Below are positions 24,402 through 36,400 of a DNA stretch of 64,000 nt, in pieces; the stretch's first letter is position 1, and the number at the start of each line of letters is the position of its first letter. Position numbers and translations under genes: made by a program. The stretch comes from Puffinus mauretanicus (taxonomy: Eukaryota; Chordata; Aves; Procellariiformes; Procellariidae), in the NCBI GenBank assembly GCA_023333565.1, contig JAJKFH010002183.1, positions 1 to 64,000 on the forward strand. The letters are read 5' to 3'. The notes under the pieces were generated by a model. It was not told where the DNA came from and did not search any database. It worked only from the letters and a program-made list of their open reading frames with translations.

Positions 24402-27400
24402 GTGAGTTCTCCCCCTGCGCCAGCTGCCTGCAACGTGCTTGGTTTTGTTCTTCTGCGACGATGTTTGTCCTCTCTGGAGCCGCAGCTCGGGCTCAGCTTT
24501 GGGGTCTTTGCCTTAGGAGTCAGCAAACCCTGCTCCGGAGGAGCTGGCTTGAATTCAGCTGTTGTTAGAGCTGGCGATGTGCCGTGGCCCGTGGTCCCGC
24601 GCGTCTTCCCGCGTCTTGGGGTGCGTTATCCATAGGCACGTCCCCAGGGGAACACCCTGAGCGTGTCGGGACACACCGAAGCCTTGCAGAGAGCTCCCTT
24701 GCCCGCTCTCCCGGGAGCCCTGCACTGGTTTGAGCACGTTAGGGCTCAAAGGGTTGCACCGCTGCTGGTATACCAGAGCCCTGATCTTTGCTGGTATTTC
24801 CAGCAATTTGGCTAAAATTCCCGCTTGTGAGTTTTCTCGTATTTAAGAGATTGTGCTGAGCAGCTCAGACAGCAGATGCCTCGTGTGATTTACCGGTGGG
24901 AATCAAGAGCAGCAAGAGGGTTTGCATGGCTGGGCTGTTTGGTTTGAACGGCTCCTGCTACCGGTGACTCCTTTGGGGACCTGCAGTGTGGCACGGGGGG
25001 AAGGGGAGTGTCCCCCAGGGTGTCCACACGCGGGGAGGGAGGCTGGAAGTTGTGGGTCCAAATCCTGCTGCCTGCAAGCTCCTGTTCATTAGCTTTCCGA
25101 GGCTGCAGGGTGGAGGGGATGAAGGAGCTTTATTTCAGCGAGGGGCTGCTGGTTGCATCGCCGCTGCTCTGGCTGCAGCTTCTGCTGCAGGGGTCTGCGC
25201 TTCTGCAGCCCCTGGGCTCCCGGTGCCGGGGACGGCACCAGCCGCTCGCCAGCATATGCTGGGTGTACTGGAGAGCTGGGCAGGCACCGTGCAAGGGGGA
25301 AAAGGGAAAAGAAATGAGCCTTTTCTGCATTTTTCCAGCTATCAGTGTCTGGCCTGGTCCCGTGGAGCCCCTCGAGTGAGCTGGGCTGTGCTCCCCGGGG
25401 CCGGGCTCTGCGGGCAGCAGCTCTCCCTGCCTGAATCCCCCGGGGGGGGGGGCGGGTGTCTCGCCACCCCGCTTCCTCCTGCAAGGAGTTGTGTGGGGCT
25501 GCGGGGTTGTGCGGGGGTGCCCGTGGGGTAGGAGCCCCCACAGCCCTGGGGGGCTTCCTGGGGTTAGCCTGGTCCAGAGTTTGCTAATTCTGTACAAGAT
25601 ATTGGTGTGCTGTAGCTTGCCAGCGAGCTCTGCTGATGCTCTGCCTTTCTCATTTTGATATTTTCATACACAAATTGATCTATGGGGAGGGCTCGCCGGG
25701 CTGGGAGATCGCTGCAAACCTGGTCACTGCAGAACCAGTTCTTGCAAGGTTTTCTAACAAACCCGGCCCTTTGCTGCCAGCGGAGCAGCACTCTCGGGAC
25801 GGAGGGATCGCAGCGCTGATGCTGAGAGGCTGCAGGCGAGATTGCATGAGCTGAGCCCCCATTTCCCTGCCAGAAGAGGCACCCGTCCCTCCGTGAGCAG
25901 GCTGCGCAGCGGCAGCGCCTCGGCTTTCTGCTTTGCAGATGCGAAGGGATGTTCAGGAAAGGGCCCGGCTTTGCCTTGGCAGCGCTGTGTGTGGTATGAA
26001 AGCCGGTGCTGCAGCGCGGCTGGAAAACATTGTTCTTCCCTTGGCAGGCTCTGGGCTGACTGTTTACAGGCTGGGGAATTCGTGGCAGCATAAACAAGTC
26101 GAGCTCTGGCCCTCCCAGAAGATGCAGGGAGGGATGCGGGAGGAGCAGCACCTCGTGGGGTGCCCCTCGGGGAGGGGATGCTCTGCTGAGGCTGGGAGGC
26201 AGCAGCCAGCCCTCATCCTGCTGCATTTCTCCAGGGGAAGGTCAAGCTTTTGGGGATTAGTTTTGCTCCTTTATTCCCATCCAGTCTAAGCTGCTGCGAG
26301 TCCTTGCATTGGAATCATTGCAATCCCTGTTTTACAGGTGGGAGATGCAAGGAGGGAGGTGACTTCTGCACGGGAGGTGGGAGTTGAGCCCCGCTGCCGG
26401 CATGGGGTCACTCCACCCGCACCATGTCCTCGTCATGGGGCTTTCTGAAAATCCTGTTCCCTGTGTATCAGGATCCCTCTTCAAAAGGGTTTCGCCAGCC
26501 TAACCGAAGCTCTGAGGGGAGGCTTCAGGCTGAGGTCAGGTTCGCCCCATGTTGTCTGAGGCTGTGGAGACGAGAAGAAAGGTCTACGCTTAAAAAAAAA
26601 CCCAAAGCACATCTTTTGTGTTCAGTTTTTGGTGCGGAGCAGCTGGAAGGAGAGGAGAGCTGGCCGGGCACAGTGGGGCTCAGCCGCTCTTTCCCCGCCT
26701 GATTTCAGCTCCGGGAAGCACGCTGGGCTGCGAACCAGGGGAGGTGGGAGCGGGTCCGCCCCGCGCTCAGCCATGGGGTCCCCGGGGCGCAGCCGCATCC
26801 GACGCTCGGCGAGGTCAGCCCGCGGCCGCGGTTCGGAGAAGCACATCGCATCCGTGGCTGCCGCGGCTCTCGCCTCTGGTCCCTTTCCAGGCAGTCCGGC
26901 CCCGCAGACACCGGCTGCCAGGAGCTCTAGCAGCGTGTCGCCCCGCTTTCCCCCTCTCCCCATTAAATAATCTCTATTTAATGATGAGCAGCGCAATGAG
27001 AGCTTCACTTTGGCTCTCTGCATTCACAGCTCCAGACCTGTTTGTGCACGGCCCCGCGTGTTTTCAGGCAGCGGAGGACCGGGAGCACCAGACCCCAGCC
27101 CGGTCCATGTGTTTTTTCTGCAGCCCAGCTGTGGTAGTGGCTGGTGAACAGGGTTTTCCTGTACTGGATTGCAGCGTGCCGTCGGTAGCATTGCAAACTC
27201 AGCTCTAAATTGCTGTTTGAGCAGGGAGCGGGCTGGCCAGGAGGCGATGCCCAGTGCTGATGTGCTACCTTTGGCTTAGCATTGGGTGCCTTTGGCAGCC
27301 TGGATGGGTCAGGGTCCCGGAGGACGTAGGTGAAATCCTTGCTGGCTTCATGCTTAGAGATACTCCGCAGTGCCAGGGACGTGCCGGCAGCGGTGCCGCA

Positions 27401-30400
27401 ATAGCTGGCTGCAACGTGGCTTGGCAGAATGGGGCCAAAGGAGCCCCCGCGGTGTGTGCAGGAGCTCTGCAGTGATTGCAGGGGGCACGGGACATCTGTT
27501 CTGAAGCCAAGTGTGTGCTCCCTGCGTTTTGAGGAGTTTCTCTGTTTTCTTTGCTCTGGAAAAATTATTCTCCAAGCTTGTGGGACAACTGCTCTGGAGC
27601 GTCGAGAGCTGCTGATGTCCTTTCCGCATGGATCGACCTCAGCTCTGGGATATAAAGCACAAAAATGCTTCTCTGTAAAAGCTGTTTTTTCTGAAGTTGT
27701 GGAATCTGATGTCCTTCCTGGGATGTTGTTTGTGGGATGAGCTCAGATGAGCTCCTGGCCAGGACCTGCCTAAAAGGGTCCTTGCAGCCAGCTGGTCCGA
27801 TTGCAAGAGCAAGTCCAGCCGGGAAGCAGCAGTGGATGCTGCAGGGCTGAGGTTTGGAAGGCTGTTGCTGCTGTTAATCCAAGGGCTTGCCAAGTTGCTC
27901 CTAAGCCTTCCCTGTGGAGCTGGACAGGGGACGCTGCAAGAGGGTAAAGGCACAGATGTGTCGGGATGCTCCTTCCTGGGGTTCCCTGGTCCCCGGGCCC
28001 TTCTTCAGGGCTGCCGAGTGTCACCGCAGCCCTTAAAACATCCCCGACGGTGCCTGCCTGTCCTCGGGGCTGCTGTGATTTCTGTTAAACGCAAGGAACC
28101 AGCTCTTGCCCTGCTCGCTCCCAGCAAGCCAGCTGCTTTGGAGCCAGGGAAGGTGCTTGCTGCCCGCAGCGTCCTCCTGCCCGGGATGGGCTCGAGCTCC
28201 TTGAGCCGCGGAGGCTGCAGGGGAGCTGCTGCACCTCTTCCCTCCCGCCCGCAGATCTGGTGCAGGCTGAGTCCGTCAGCATCCCCATCCTCTGGCCCCT
28301 GAAAAAATAGCCCGGAAACGAGTGAGTGCTGACTGTGGTTTATCCTGCTCTTTTCCAGGTCAGAGCGGCTTGGGGAAATCCACGTTAATCAACACCCTCT
28401 TCAAATCCAAAATCAGCCGGAAATCTGTGCAGCCGACTTCTGAAGAGCGGATCCCCAAGACCATTGAAATCAAATCCATCACTCACGGTGAGGCTCTGCA
28501 GATCCCACCTGGTGCTTTGGCTTTTGGTGCTGCTCTGCCTTGTGTCTCCAGGGGCTCGCGGGGGTTGTGGACCTCCGCTAAACCTCCACTCTCATCTCTC
28601 TGAAGGGGCTTTTACCAGCCAGAGATGCTTGCAGGGCTGAGAATACATCTATTTTTTCTTTATCCACCAGCATTGACTTAATTGTGATGGAAGGGAAGAA
28701 GTGAGGTGGCCATGGGGGGTGGCATGTCAGGGCAGACGTGGTGCTGCATCCCTTTGCAGGGTTGATCTATGCCTGTTAGAAGCCGTGAAGGTGCGTTTCT
28801 CCCCTGGGAGCAAACTCCAGCCTTCCAGCTGATTTTGGGAGGGTGGGCTTGGCCAGAGCGCCCATCGACGCCTGCCTCACGCACCGGCTTTCCTCTCCGT
28901 TTCAGAGATTGAAGAGAAGGGGGTTCGCATGAAGCTGACGGTCATCGACACCCCAGGCTTTGGAGACCACATCAACAACGAGAACTGGTGAGCTGGCTGC
29001 GCTGACGTGGGGACCGGTGCAGAGGGAAGGCGGCCGAGCCCCGGGGCATCCTGACCCGGAGCTGGTGCCGAGGGCTGTAGCCTGGTCCTGTGCCACCCGT
29101 GCTCCGTGGGGAGCCGGGGAGAGGGTTGTTGTGGGTGGCAGCGCGGTGCCATGCTCCCCGGGGCTGATCCTGGACCCCGTGAGAGCCCACAAACGTCCTG
29201 CTGTTCCGGGCATGAGACAACCTTTGTTCGCGGCCGGCAGCAGCTGTGTGCCGGCATGGCCGGTCCCCGGACCTCGCTCGCGTGGCTCCGAAGGCTGGAC
29301 TCTGCCAGGAGTCCCTGGGACAGTGGCTGGCTCTGCGGGGTGGCCCCCCCGGGCCGGGGCAGGGCTGGCCTGGCCGGCCGGTGGCAAGTGCCTTCTCCTC
29401 GCCACGAGCTGGGCTGGGCTTTGTGGGCTTTGATGCTGCTCTTGCTCCTGTGCCCCGGTGGGGTGCGAAGAGCTGAGGGGCTGCCCTGCTCAGCAGCCGG
29501 GTGTTTGAGTGTGTTTTGGGTTGGTTTGTTTGTTTTATGGGATTCTGTGAGATGCTGAGCATCCCCGGCTCGGCGGGCTCTGCTTCACAGGGTCAGGCCA
29601 GGTGGGAGGCTCGGGGTGGTCCAGATCCCTCACACAAACCCATCGTCCCCCGTTCCCCTCTCTCCGCAGCTGGCAGCCCATCATGAAGTTCATCAACGAC
29701 CAGTACGAGAAGTACCTGCAGGAGGAGATCAACATTAACCGCAAGAAGCGGATCCCCGACACGCGGGTGCACTGCTGTATATACTTCATCCCAGCCACTG
29801 GCCACTCGTACGTACCCTGCCGTCCTCGCTCCGACCCCCGGGCTTCCCTCTCCGGCGTTCGCTCTCGGGCAGCTCGGCCGTCGGGGTCGTCCTCGGGATC
29901 CCCCCGTGTTTCCCGGGGACTTGAGGGCAGCTGAAGCTGGCCTGGCTAGGGCTGTGGCACCCGGAGCCCTCGCAGTAACACAGCAGAGCTGCCGTACCCC
30001 AGGGAAACGTGGCGCTTCCTCTTCCGAGGGGCCACCAAAGCCTCCCCGAGCTCCGGGTGGCTGCTTGCTTTGCTTTGGTCACCTTGCTTGCTCGACCGAG
30101 GGTGGACACCGGTCGCTCGGCTCTCAGGTTGGACGGAAAGGCTGCCTTTGCAAACAGAACGTTAGGTTTTTTTGCTGTGCCCCTGCCTTTGTAAGGGGAG
30201 AAACTGGTTTTCCTCATGCTACCGAGGGAGCGAACACCCTCACCCTTTAAGGGTATTTTGTAGTTGTTTGACTAGTCTGCAAGTGGGATGCAGTTTGTTC
30301 AGCGCAGAGCTCTCCTGGCTCTGGCACTTCTCAAGCGACAGCATCAAAGGCCCAGATCTCGCTCTTTTTTTTTTTTCTTTTTTTTTTTTTCCTAGGCACG

Positions 30401-33400
30401 TAGCCCGCGGTGAAAACCTGGGGCGCTTAAAGTGTCTTGAAAAATGTGACTTAAAGTATCACAACATAAAACGAGACCTAAGTTTCCTTTTGATTTCTGT
30501 CAATTCCTTCCACTTCTGGCTCTGTCTGTGTGGGGATTTTTTTGGGTCTGTTTTCAAAAGTAAACTTAAGCTGCCAGCACTGTATTAATGTCAGCCTTTT
30601 CCTCTTCCCCATGTAGAGATTTATTCCAATAGAAAAGACTTTGTTTTGCTTCTGTCAGTGGGTAGACCAAAAATGCATCCTTCACTGGAATAAAATGACT
30701 GCATGGGCCAGTTATGCTCTTGTGTAACCGGCTGTCGATTGGGAGCAGAGGGGCCGACGAAACGTTTATGGTTTAATACGATAAAGCAGAAAACGTTTCA
30801 AAGGGAGGTGACATTTCTAGGCCAGTCTAGTGTGTGGGTCCTGCTTATCTCAGCCCCGATCTGCAGACCCTGCCTTGGCCGGTCGGGGTGTTGCAGCATT
30901 AGCTATGCTTGAGCTTTTTCTCATTGCTTTGGGTGTTTAACCCTTAAAACGGGGGTTAAACCCCAAGTCTGATGCTCGGGTCCTGCGGATACCGCACCCG
31001 CACGGAGGTTGCCCATTTTGGGTGGTGGTGGCTGCCCTCCCCGCCCCGTCCCCGTGTCCCCCGCCGGAGCCTCTCCAGCCGTGCGCTCTGGTTTCTCTCA
31101 CCCGCCGGCTAACAGCAATTGCGTGGATATTCAGCTGGTTTTTTTCTTTCTCTCCAACGAACATGTGTTTCCAATATCCGAGCTAGCCCGGCGGTTGGAG
31201 GCCGTTGTTGCTGAGCCCCGCGCTGATCCTCCTTCCCCGTAGCCCGATAGCCCGGCTGGGGCCGGGCTCGCTCCCCGGCCGTGGCTCGGGGCTGCGCTTT
31301 CTCAGACCTGCTCGTGCATCCCCTCCTGCCGCGGGACGGAGATAAGCCGAGGAATGAGTGAGGGGGGACAAACCCCAGCGGAGGGAGAAGTCGGTGGGAA
31401 ATTTTGCTCCTCTGAGAGCTGGAGCAGGCGTTGGGTTTGCTTTCCGCTCCCTTGTGAAGCCCAAGTTACGTTTCTCATCGCCACTTTCCCCCGTTCCCCA
31501 TCACCAGCGCTTCCCGTGGTCCTTGGACACAAACGGATGGCGTGGTCCATGGTCCCACGTGGAAGGGTATGGGAAGGGAATCCAGGTCCTTGCTTTGGCG
31601 CTTCTGGCTTCACTGGGAGGCAACGGGCAGCACGGCTGGCAAGGGCAGTGGCTCGTAGTGCTGCGGGGACCTGCCCTGGGGACAACCACAGCTGCGGAGG
31701 ACCCCACCGTTCCCGCATGGGCTTCCCGTGCCGCTTGCCGGCCCGGGGTGCTTGGTGCCGTCCGTCCCGGGACAGCGATCGCTCGGGGCTTGTTCGCGTT
31801 GCTGTCAGGGAGCTGCTGCCTCACCGTGTGACACCCCCAAAGCAGCGGGGGCTCGTGTCCGTCTGTCCCGCCCTGCTCGTGTGGTCAGGCTCGGCACAGG
31901 GCTCGGCACAGGGCTCGGCACAGGGCTCGGCACAGGGCTCGGCATCCCTTCCCCGGCACGTGGCTGCTGCAGGCAGCCGGGACTAAGCCTGCCGAGTCGC
32001 TGGGTGAGAGCTTGCTTTTTTCTTAAATAAAAAGAGAAGGAGAGGAGGAAAAAAGCAAAGTTAACCAAGTGCACAGATTCAGAGGCTGGAGCGGAGGGTT
32101 GCTCAGCTCCGTTTCAGTCTGGCCCTCCTGTCTGGGCAGCTCAAGGGTTAATCAGCAGAGAAGTTTCCGCTGCAGTCTCCCTTTGCAGGGAGTTCGGGGC
32201 AGGCTTTGCAACCCATCTAGTTCACACACCCCCTGTCCTTCTTGTAACACTCCCGTAAAACCACGTTTGCGAAGGCTAAGTAACGTGCTGGCAGGGGCTT
32301 TTGGCTGCAGCCGCGCAAGGCCGGCTCTTTGCCACCCAATAAATATCCCAGCTCTGACCCCTGTGAAGCACCGCTCGGCTCTGAAAAGGGACCCTGAAGC
32401 ACCGCCGCGGCCTCGACAGCCCCTCGTATGCATGTACCAGAGCTGCTGGCTGACGGGCTGACACCCGCTGTTTTCCCTCGGGTGCCCGCCGGGTCCCTGG
32501 AGCAGGCTGGTGGGTCCTGGCGATGGGGCTGGCGGCTGCTGGGTGCTCGCTGGTATTTGCTTAATGCATGACTCAAATTCTTGTTGCTGGTTTGATCTGG
32601 GGCACAACCAAAAGGAAATAACTTTGCAGCTCGCCGTGAATTTTGATTCCTATAATGGCATTTCAAGGGAACTAGCAGGAATGAGCCTCTGCTTAGACCC
32701 TGTCCGCGCATGCTGGCTGCGGGCAATGCAGAAAGAGCGTGTGCCCGGCCACCATAGCGTGTGCCCGGCCACCATAGCGTGTGCCCGGCCACCATAGCGT
32801 GTTCCCAGCTGCTCTGCTTTCCCCAGCCCCGCAGCAAGAGGGGACAGGCGAGCAACCAGCACTGCCGGGGGTGGGCTGGAGCCTTTCCTGCAGCTCCTGC
32901 TCCAGCCCACCCACTGCCCTCAGAGCTCCTCCACCCCCTCCCAGCAAAGCCCAAAGCGTGTATGTGTCTAGTTGCAAGTTAATAATATCGGGGACCATTT
33001 GGGGAAGGGAAAGAAAACAGATGCTTTTTGTTCTTCAGCTCAACCCTCTCTTTCGTGATCTGCTTGGAGCAGATTGCGCGCACCCGAAATGAAATAACGG
33101 CTATTGTGCATTTGTGTGTCTCCGGGTTTCACCGCTCATCCTCGCCAGGTTCTGGCGTCGGTGCTTTGCGGAGGTGAACCAAGTTCAAACACCCGGCGGA
33201 GAGCAGCGCTGCTGTGCCTGCGGCTTGTCACGGGGTGCTGGGGATTAAACACCAAAACGGGTCCCCGCAGATACCAGTAGAAGTCCCTGCTGTCCTGGGC
33301 TGTGCCTCGCAGCGGGAGTTTAAGAGGAATTAGGTCTGGGCTTGCCCCATCGTGACCTTGGCCGTGTCTGCCTGGGTCTGTACTGGGCTGTTAGTGCAAA

Positions 33401-36400
33401 TCTCTTTGCACTCGTGATCGCCTTAAGCCATTTATTCTCCTTTGGTGTCTTCACACGAATGTGACGTCTAGTGACAGGGCTTGTTCTTAGTGAACAGAAT
33501 CACTTTCTTTTAAATACTTAAGTTTTTTTGGGGGCTCCCAGCAGGAATTGGTAGACTGTCTAGAAACTTGCAAAACACCCTAAAAACAGAGTTTGCTCTT
33601 CTGGGGAGTGCCTTGGTTCCCTTCCTGTTCTCCAGGGTGGTGCAGGGAGGTGCCCACCGGAGGTGACCTCCGTGGACGAGGCACCTGCAGAAGTCCATCG
33701 GAGCAGAAGGTTGTGTCAAAGGTGCCTCGGGCTCTTCTGGCTTTGGGTGCAGACCGGCGTGGGACACGGTCACTGCGCCTGCGTGGATGCTGGTGGGCAC
33801 GGGCGGGGGTGTGGGCTGGCTCTGGCTCTGCCTCCTGCTCTCGGGCTCACTGCCGGCATCCTCCGGTATCGCTGAGGGCTCGGTACCGGCGCTCTTACGT
33901 GTCAGTCGAGCTGAAACTCAAATGTCTGGCTGATGGTGAATTCATCTGCATCGCCTGCATATGCATGCTGGTCTTCACTCTAAAAGAAAAGCTGATGAAA
34001 GAGGCAGGAACACAGTCTCAGTAGGGAAGAGGCTTTTAGAGGGGAAAAATTGTTTGAAAAATAGCAAAGAGAGAGGAGGGGAAAGAAGTCTGCTGGGAAA
34101 GGAGCATAACTGCATTACTTCCTTGGAGGTCTGGGAAGTACATTATGCAGAGCTCCAAACAATGTTTGCCAGCAGCAAGTCTGCTTAGATGTGTCCATGG
34201 GGGTTTCCTTGCGTTTTTTTCTTCTTTTTTTTTTTTAATAGCAAAACTCTTTCTTTCCTGGGGCCCCGGGTGATCTGTGACTCCTGAGTTTGCGTAGGGA
34301 ACTCGTTTGTCGGCACGCTAACGATGCGCTCTGGGCTATGCGTGCCATTAGCATTTGGGGAGAAGGTCCACCTGGCACGGTCCAGTCCGATCCCTGGGAG
34401 AGGAGTGGGTTTGACCAGGGAAGGGCTCGGCTGCACTGGAGCAGTCTCGAGATGCCGTTCGGGATCAGCCGGAGCTGAGGGGGTCTCTCTGGGGCTGGAC
34501 GTCCCTCCCTTGGAGCCAGAGTCGGGCAGGGGTGGTCTCACGGGATGGGGACGCTGGCTGGTGACTGCTGAGGAGCAGGATCAGCCCCTTCCCCTTCGCA
34601 CTCGTGTGACTCTTGCTGGCTTTGCAGGAGCCGTGCTGGGTCTGCGGGTCCTCTGAGCCCGTCGTAGGGCCTGAGAAGACCATGGTGGGGTTTGGCTTGA
34701 GCGTGTTGGCAGTAGGTGCTCTCCTGGCCATGTTCTCCCCGAGTGCTCTGCTCTGCTCCGTGTTCCCCCACGCAGGGCTCCTGCTGGGTGCCTGCTTGCA
34801 CCTGGGCATTTTAAGTCACCGTCCCATTTATTTTGGTTTCTTCCCTGTTGCCGTGGGCCTCTGGTTTGTGGCCCAGGGCTGGTCTGCCCTTGGGGAGGTC
34901 TCATTCTCAGCCCCAGTTCTGCCACTGAAGCCTGCGGCTCCTCCGAAAGGTGACTTCACCTCTCTCTGCCCCAGGTTCATCAAAGATGAGTTGGGTCATG
35001 TCCTGTTGGCACGCGCCACCACCGGAGGTCATGAGGATGTACGAGCGGCAGAGGTGTCCCTTTGCTTCTGGGGCTCTGGCGTTGACCGTCCTGCCCCTTC
35101 CCTGAGTGCTTTCAATGAGGGCTCATTTCAGACAGGCTCCTTAGGGGATGAGCACCCCAAACGTGTTCCTGTACCCTGGTCTCCCCTGGGACCTCCAGGT
35201 TTCCTTTTTCAAGGCAACCTCTGCTCAACGGCCTGCATGGGCATGTGTCCCCATCACCTCCAGAGCCACCGAGAGGGACCTGGAGGTGTCCCAAGGAGGG
35301 CTTTCCTCTGGCTGGGAACCCCCAGCAGTAAAAACACCTTCAGGGAGGACTGAGGAGCGAGGGAGGGTCGTGGCCAGGCGCCCTCCTCGCTGTCTGCAGC
35401 CGGACGGCAGCCCTCGGACGCGGAGCAGCCTGGCACCGGAGGTCACGTCCCTGCTGTCAGCGGGAGCGTTTAGCAGGGAGGGGGTTCCCGAGGGGCTGAT
35501 CACTGGGGTTAGGCAATCTCTGCAGCTTTCCCCTGCTGAGACTTTCGTCGTAGAGATTTTCTGACATTTTTGCCCTCTGGAACAAGCAGCATCTCTTCTG
35601 TGCTGTGTGAGCCCCCGGAGAATTAGCAGAGCCTTTTTTAATCCCGACTGATGGACGCGAGAGGCAATCCTGGCTCGTGCCCGACAGCGGGCTGGTGCTC
35701 AGCGCAGGAATAGTCACCTGTGGCATTTCCATGTTGTGCTGTCCCTGGGTGGTGGGTGACAGTGGGTGACAGCGTGGGTAGGGCTGGAGGAGGTTTCACA
35801 CCGTGGTCTCTCCCCCGCTTGACTTTTGCATCGCGGGCAGGCTGGCCCCGCAGCCAGCATCGCCCGTGCTCTCATCCCGGCATCCCAAGGACGCGTGTAG
35901 CTTTGGGCGAGTTCCCGCAGTCCTCTGTGGCCGGATAAAAGGATAAAAGGCTTCTCCCGCTTCACGGGGCTTTGCGAGGGTCCGCAGGCGATAGCGGGGT
36001 GCTTTGAAAGGGAAATGTTTTAAGTGTTTGTCTGCAAACCGCCTCTGAGACGGACGTGTGCTGTCGTGCTTTTAAGAAAATGTCTTCATTTGTCCTGCCT
36101 GAAAGGAGGCGATCCCCCCTCTTGTGTCTAGTCTCTGAAGGCCCCCTCTCTGCCGGGGGCTTGCGGCAGCCCCCCACCTCGGCAGCGGTGCGCGAATCCC
36201 CTTTTTTCTGCTGTATTTTTCAGGCTGCGACCGCTGGACATCGAGTTCATGAAACGCCTGAGCAAAGTGGTCAACATCGTCCCCGTGATTGCAAAAGCCG
36301 ACACGTTAACGCTGGAGGAGAGGGACTACTTCAAACAAAGGGTAAGGGGCTGGCGGCTCTCATCGGGGCTCCATCTCCTGCCCCCCATCCCCTCCTGTCC

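Larger units (their letters stand above)
29808..36223 (+). other. SEPTIN9 intron (6,416 bp), longest between core exons
   Basis: A phase 2 intron splitting a Ser codon. It holds a poly-T/CCTAG splice-acceptor mimic near 30.37 kb, a 9-bp inverted repeat at 30,935, a 12-bp repeat at 31,888, a 20-bp repeat at 32,737 and a CpG-rich patch near 31.0-31.8 kb. No coding exon recognised. Confidence 0.95.

Noticed and set aside
26773..26970. ATG frame [11 protein letters not shown]... in a CpG-rich patch of a SEPTIN9 intron
   Set aside because: No donor in the phase needed to join the P-loop exon; an isoform starting here would also lack the essential beta-1 strand.
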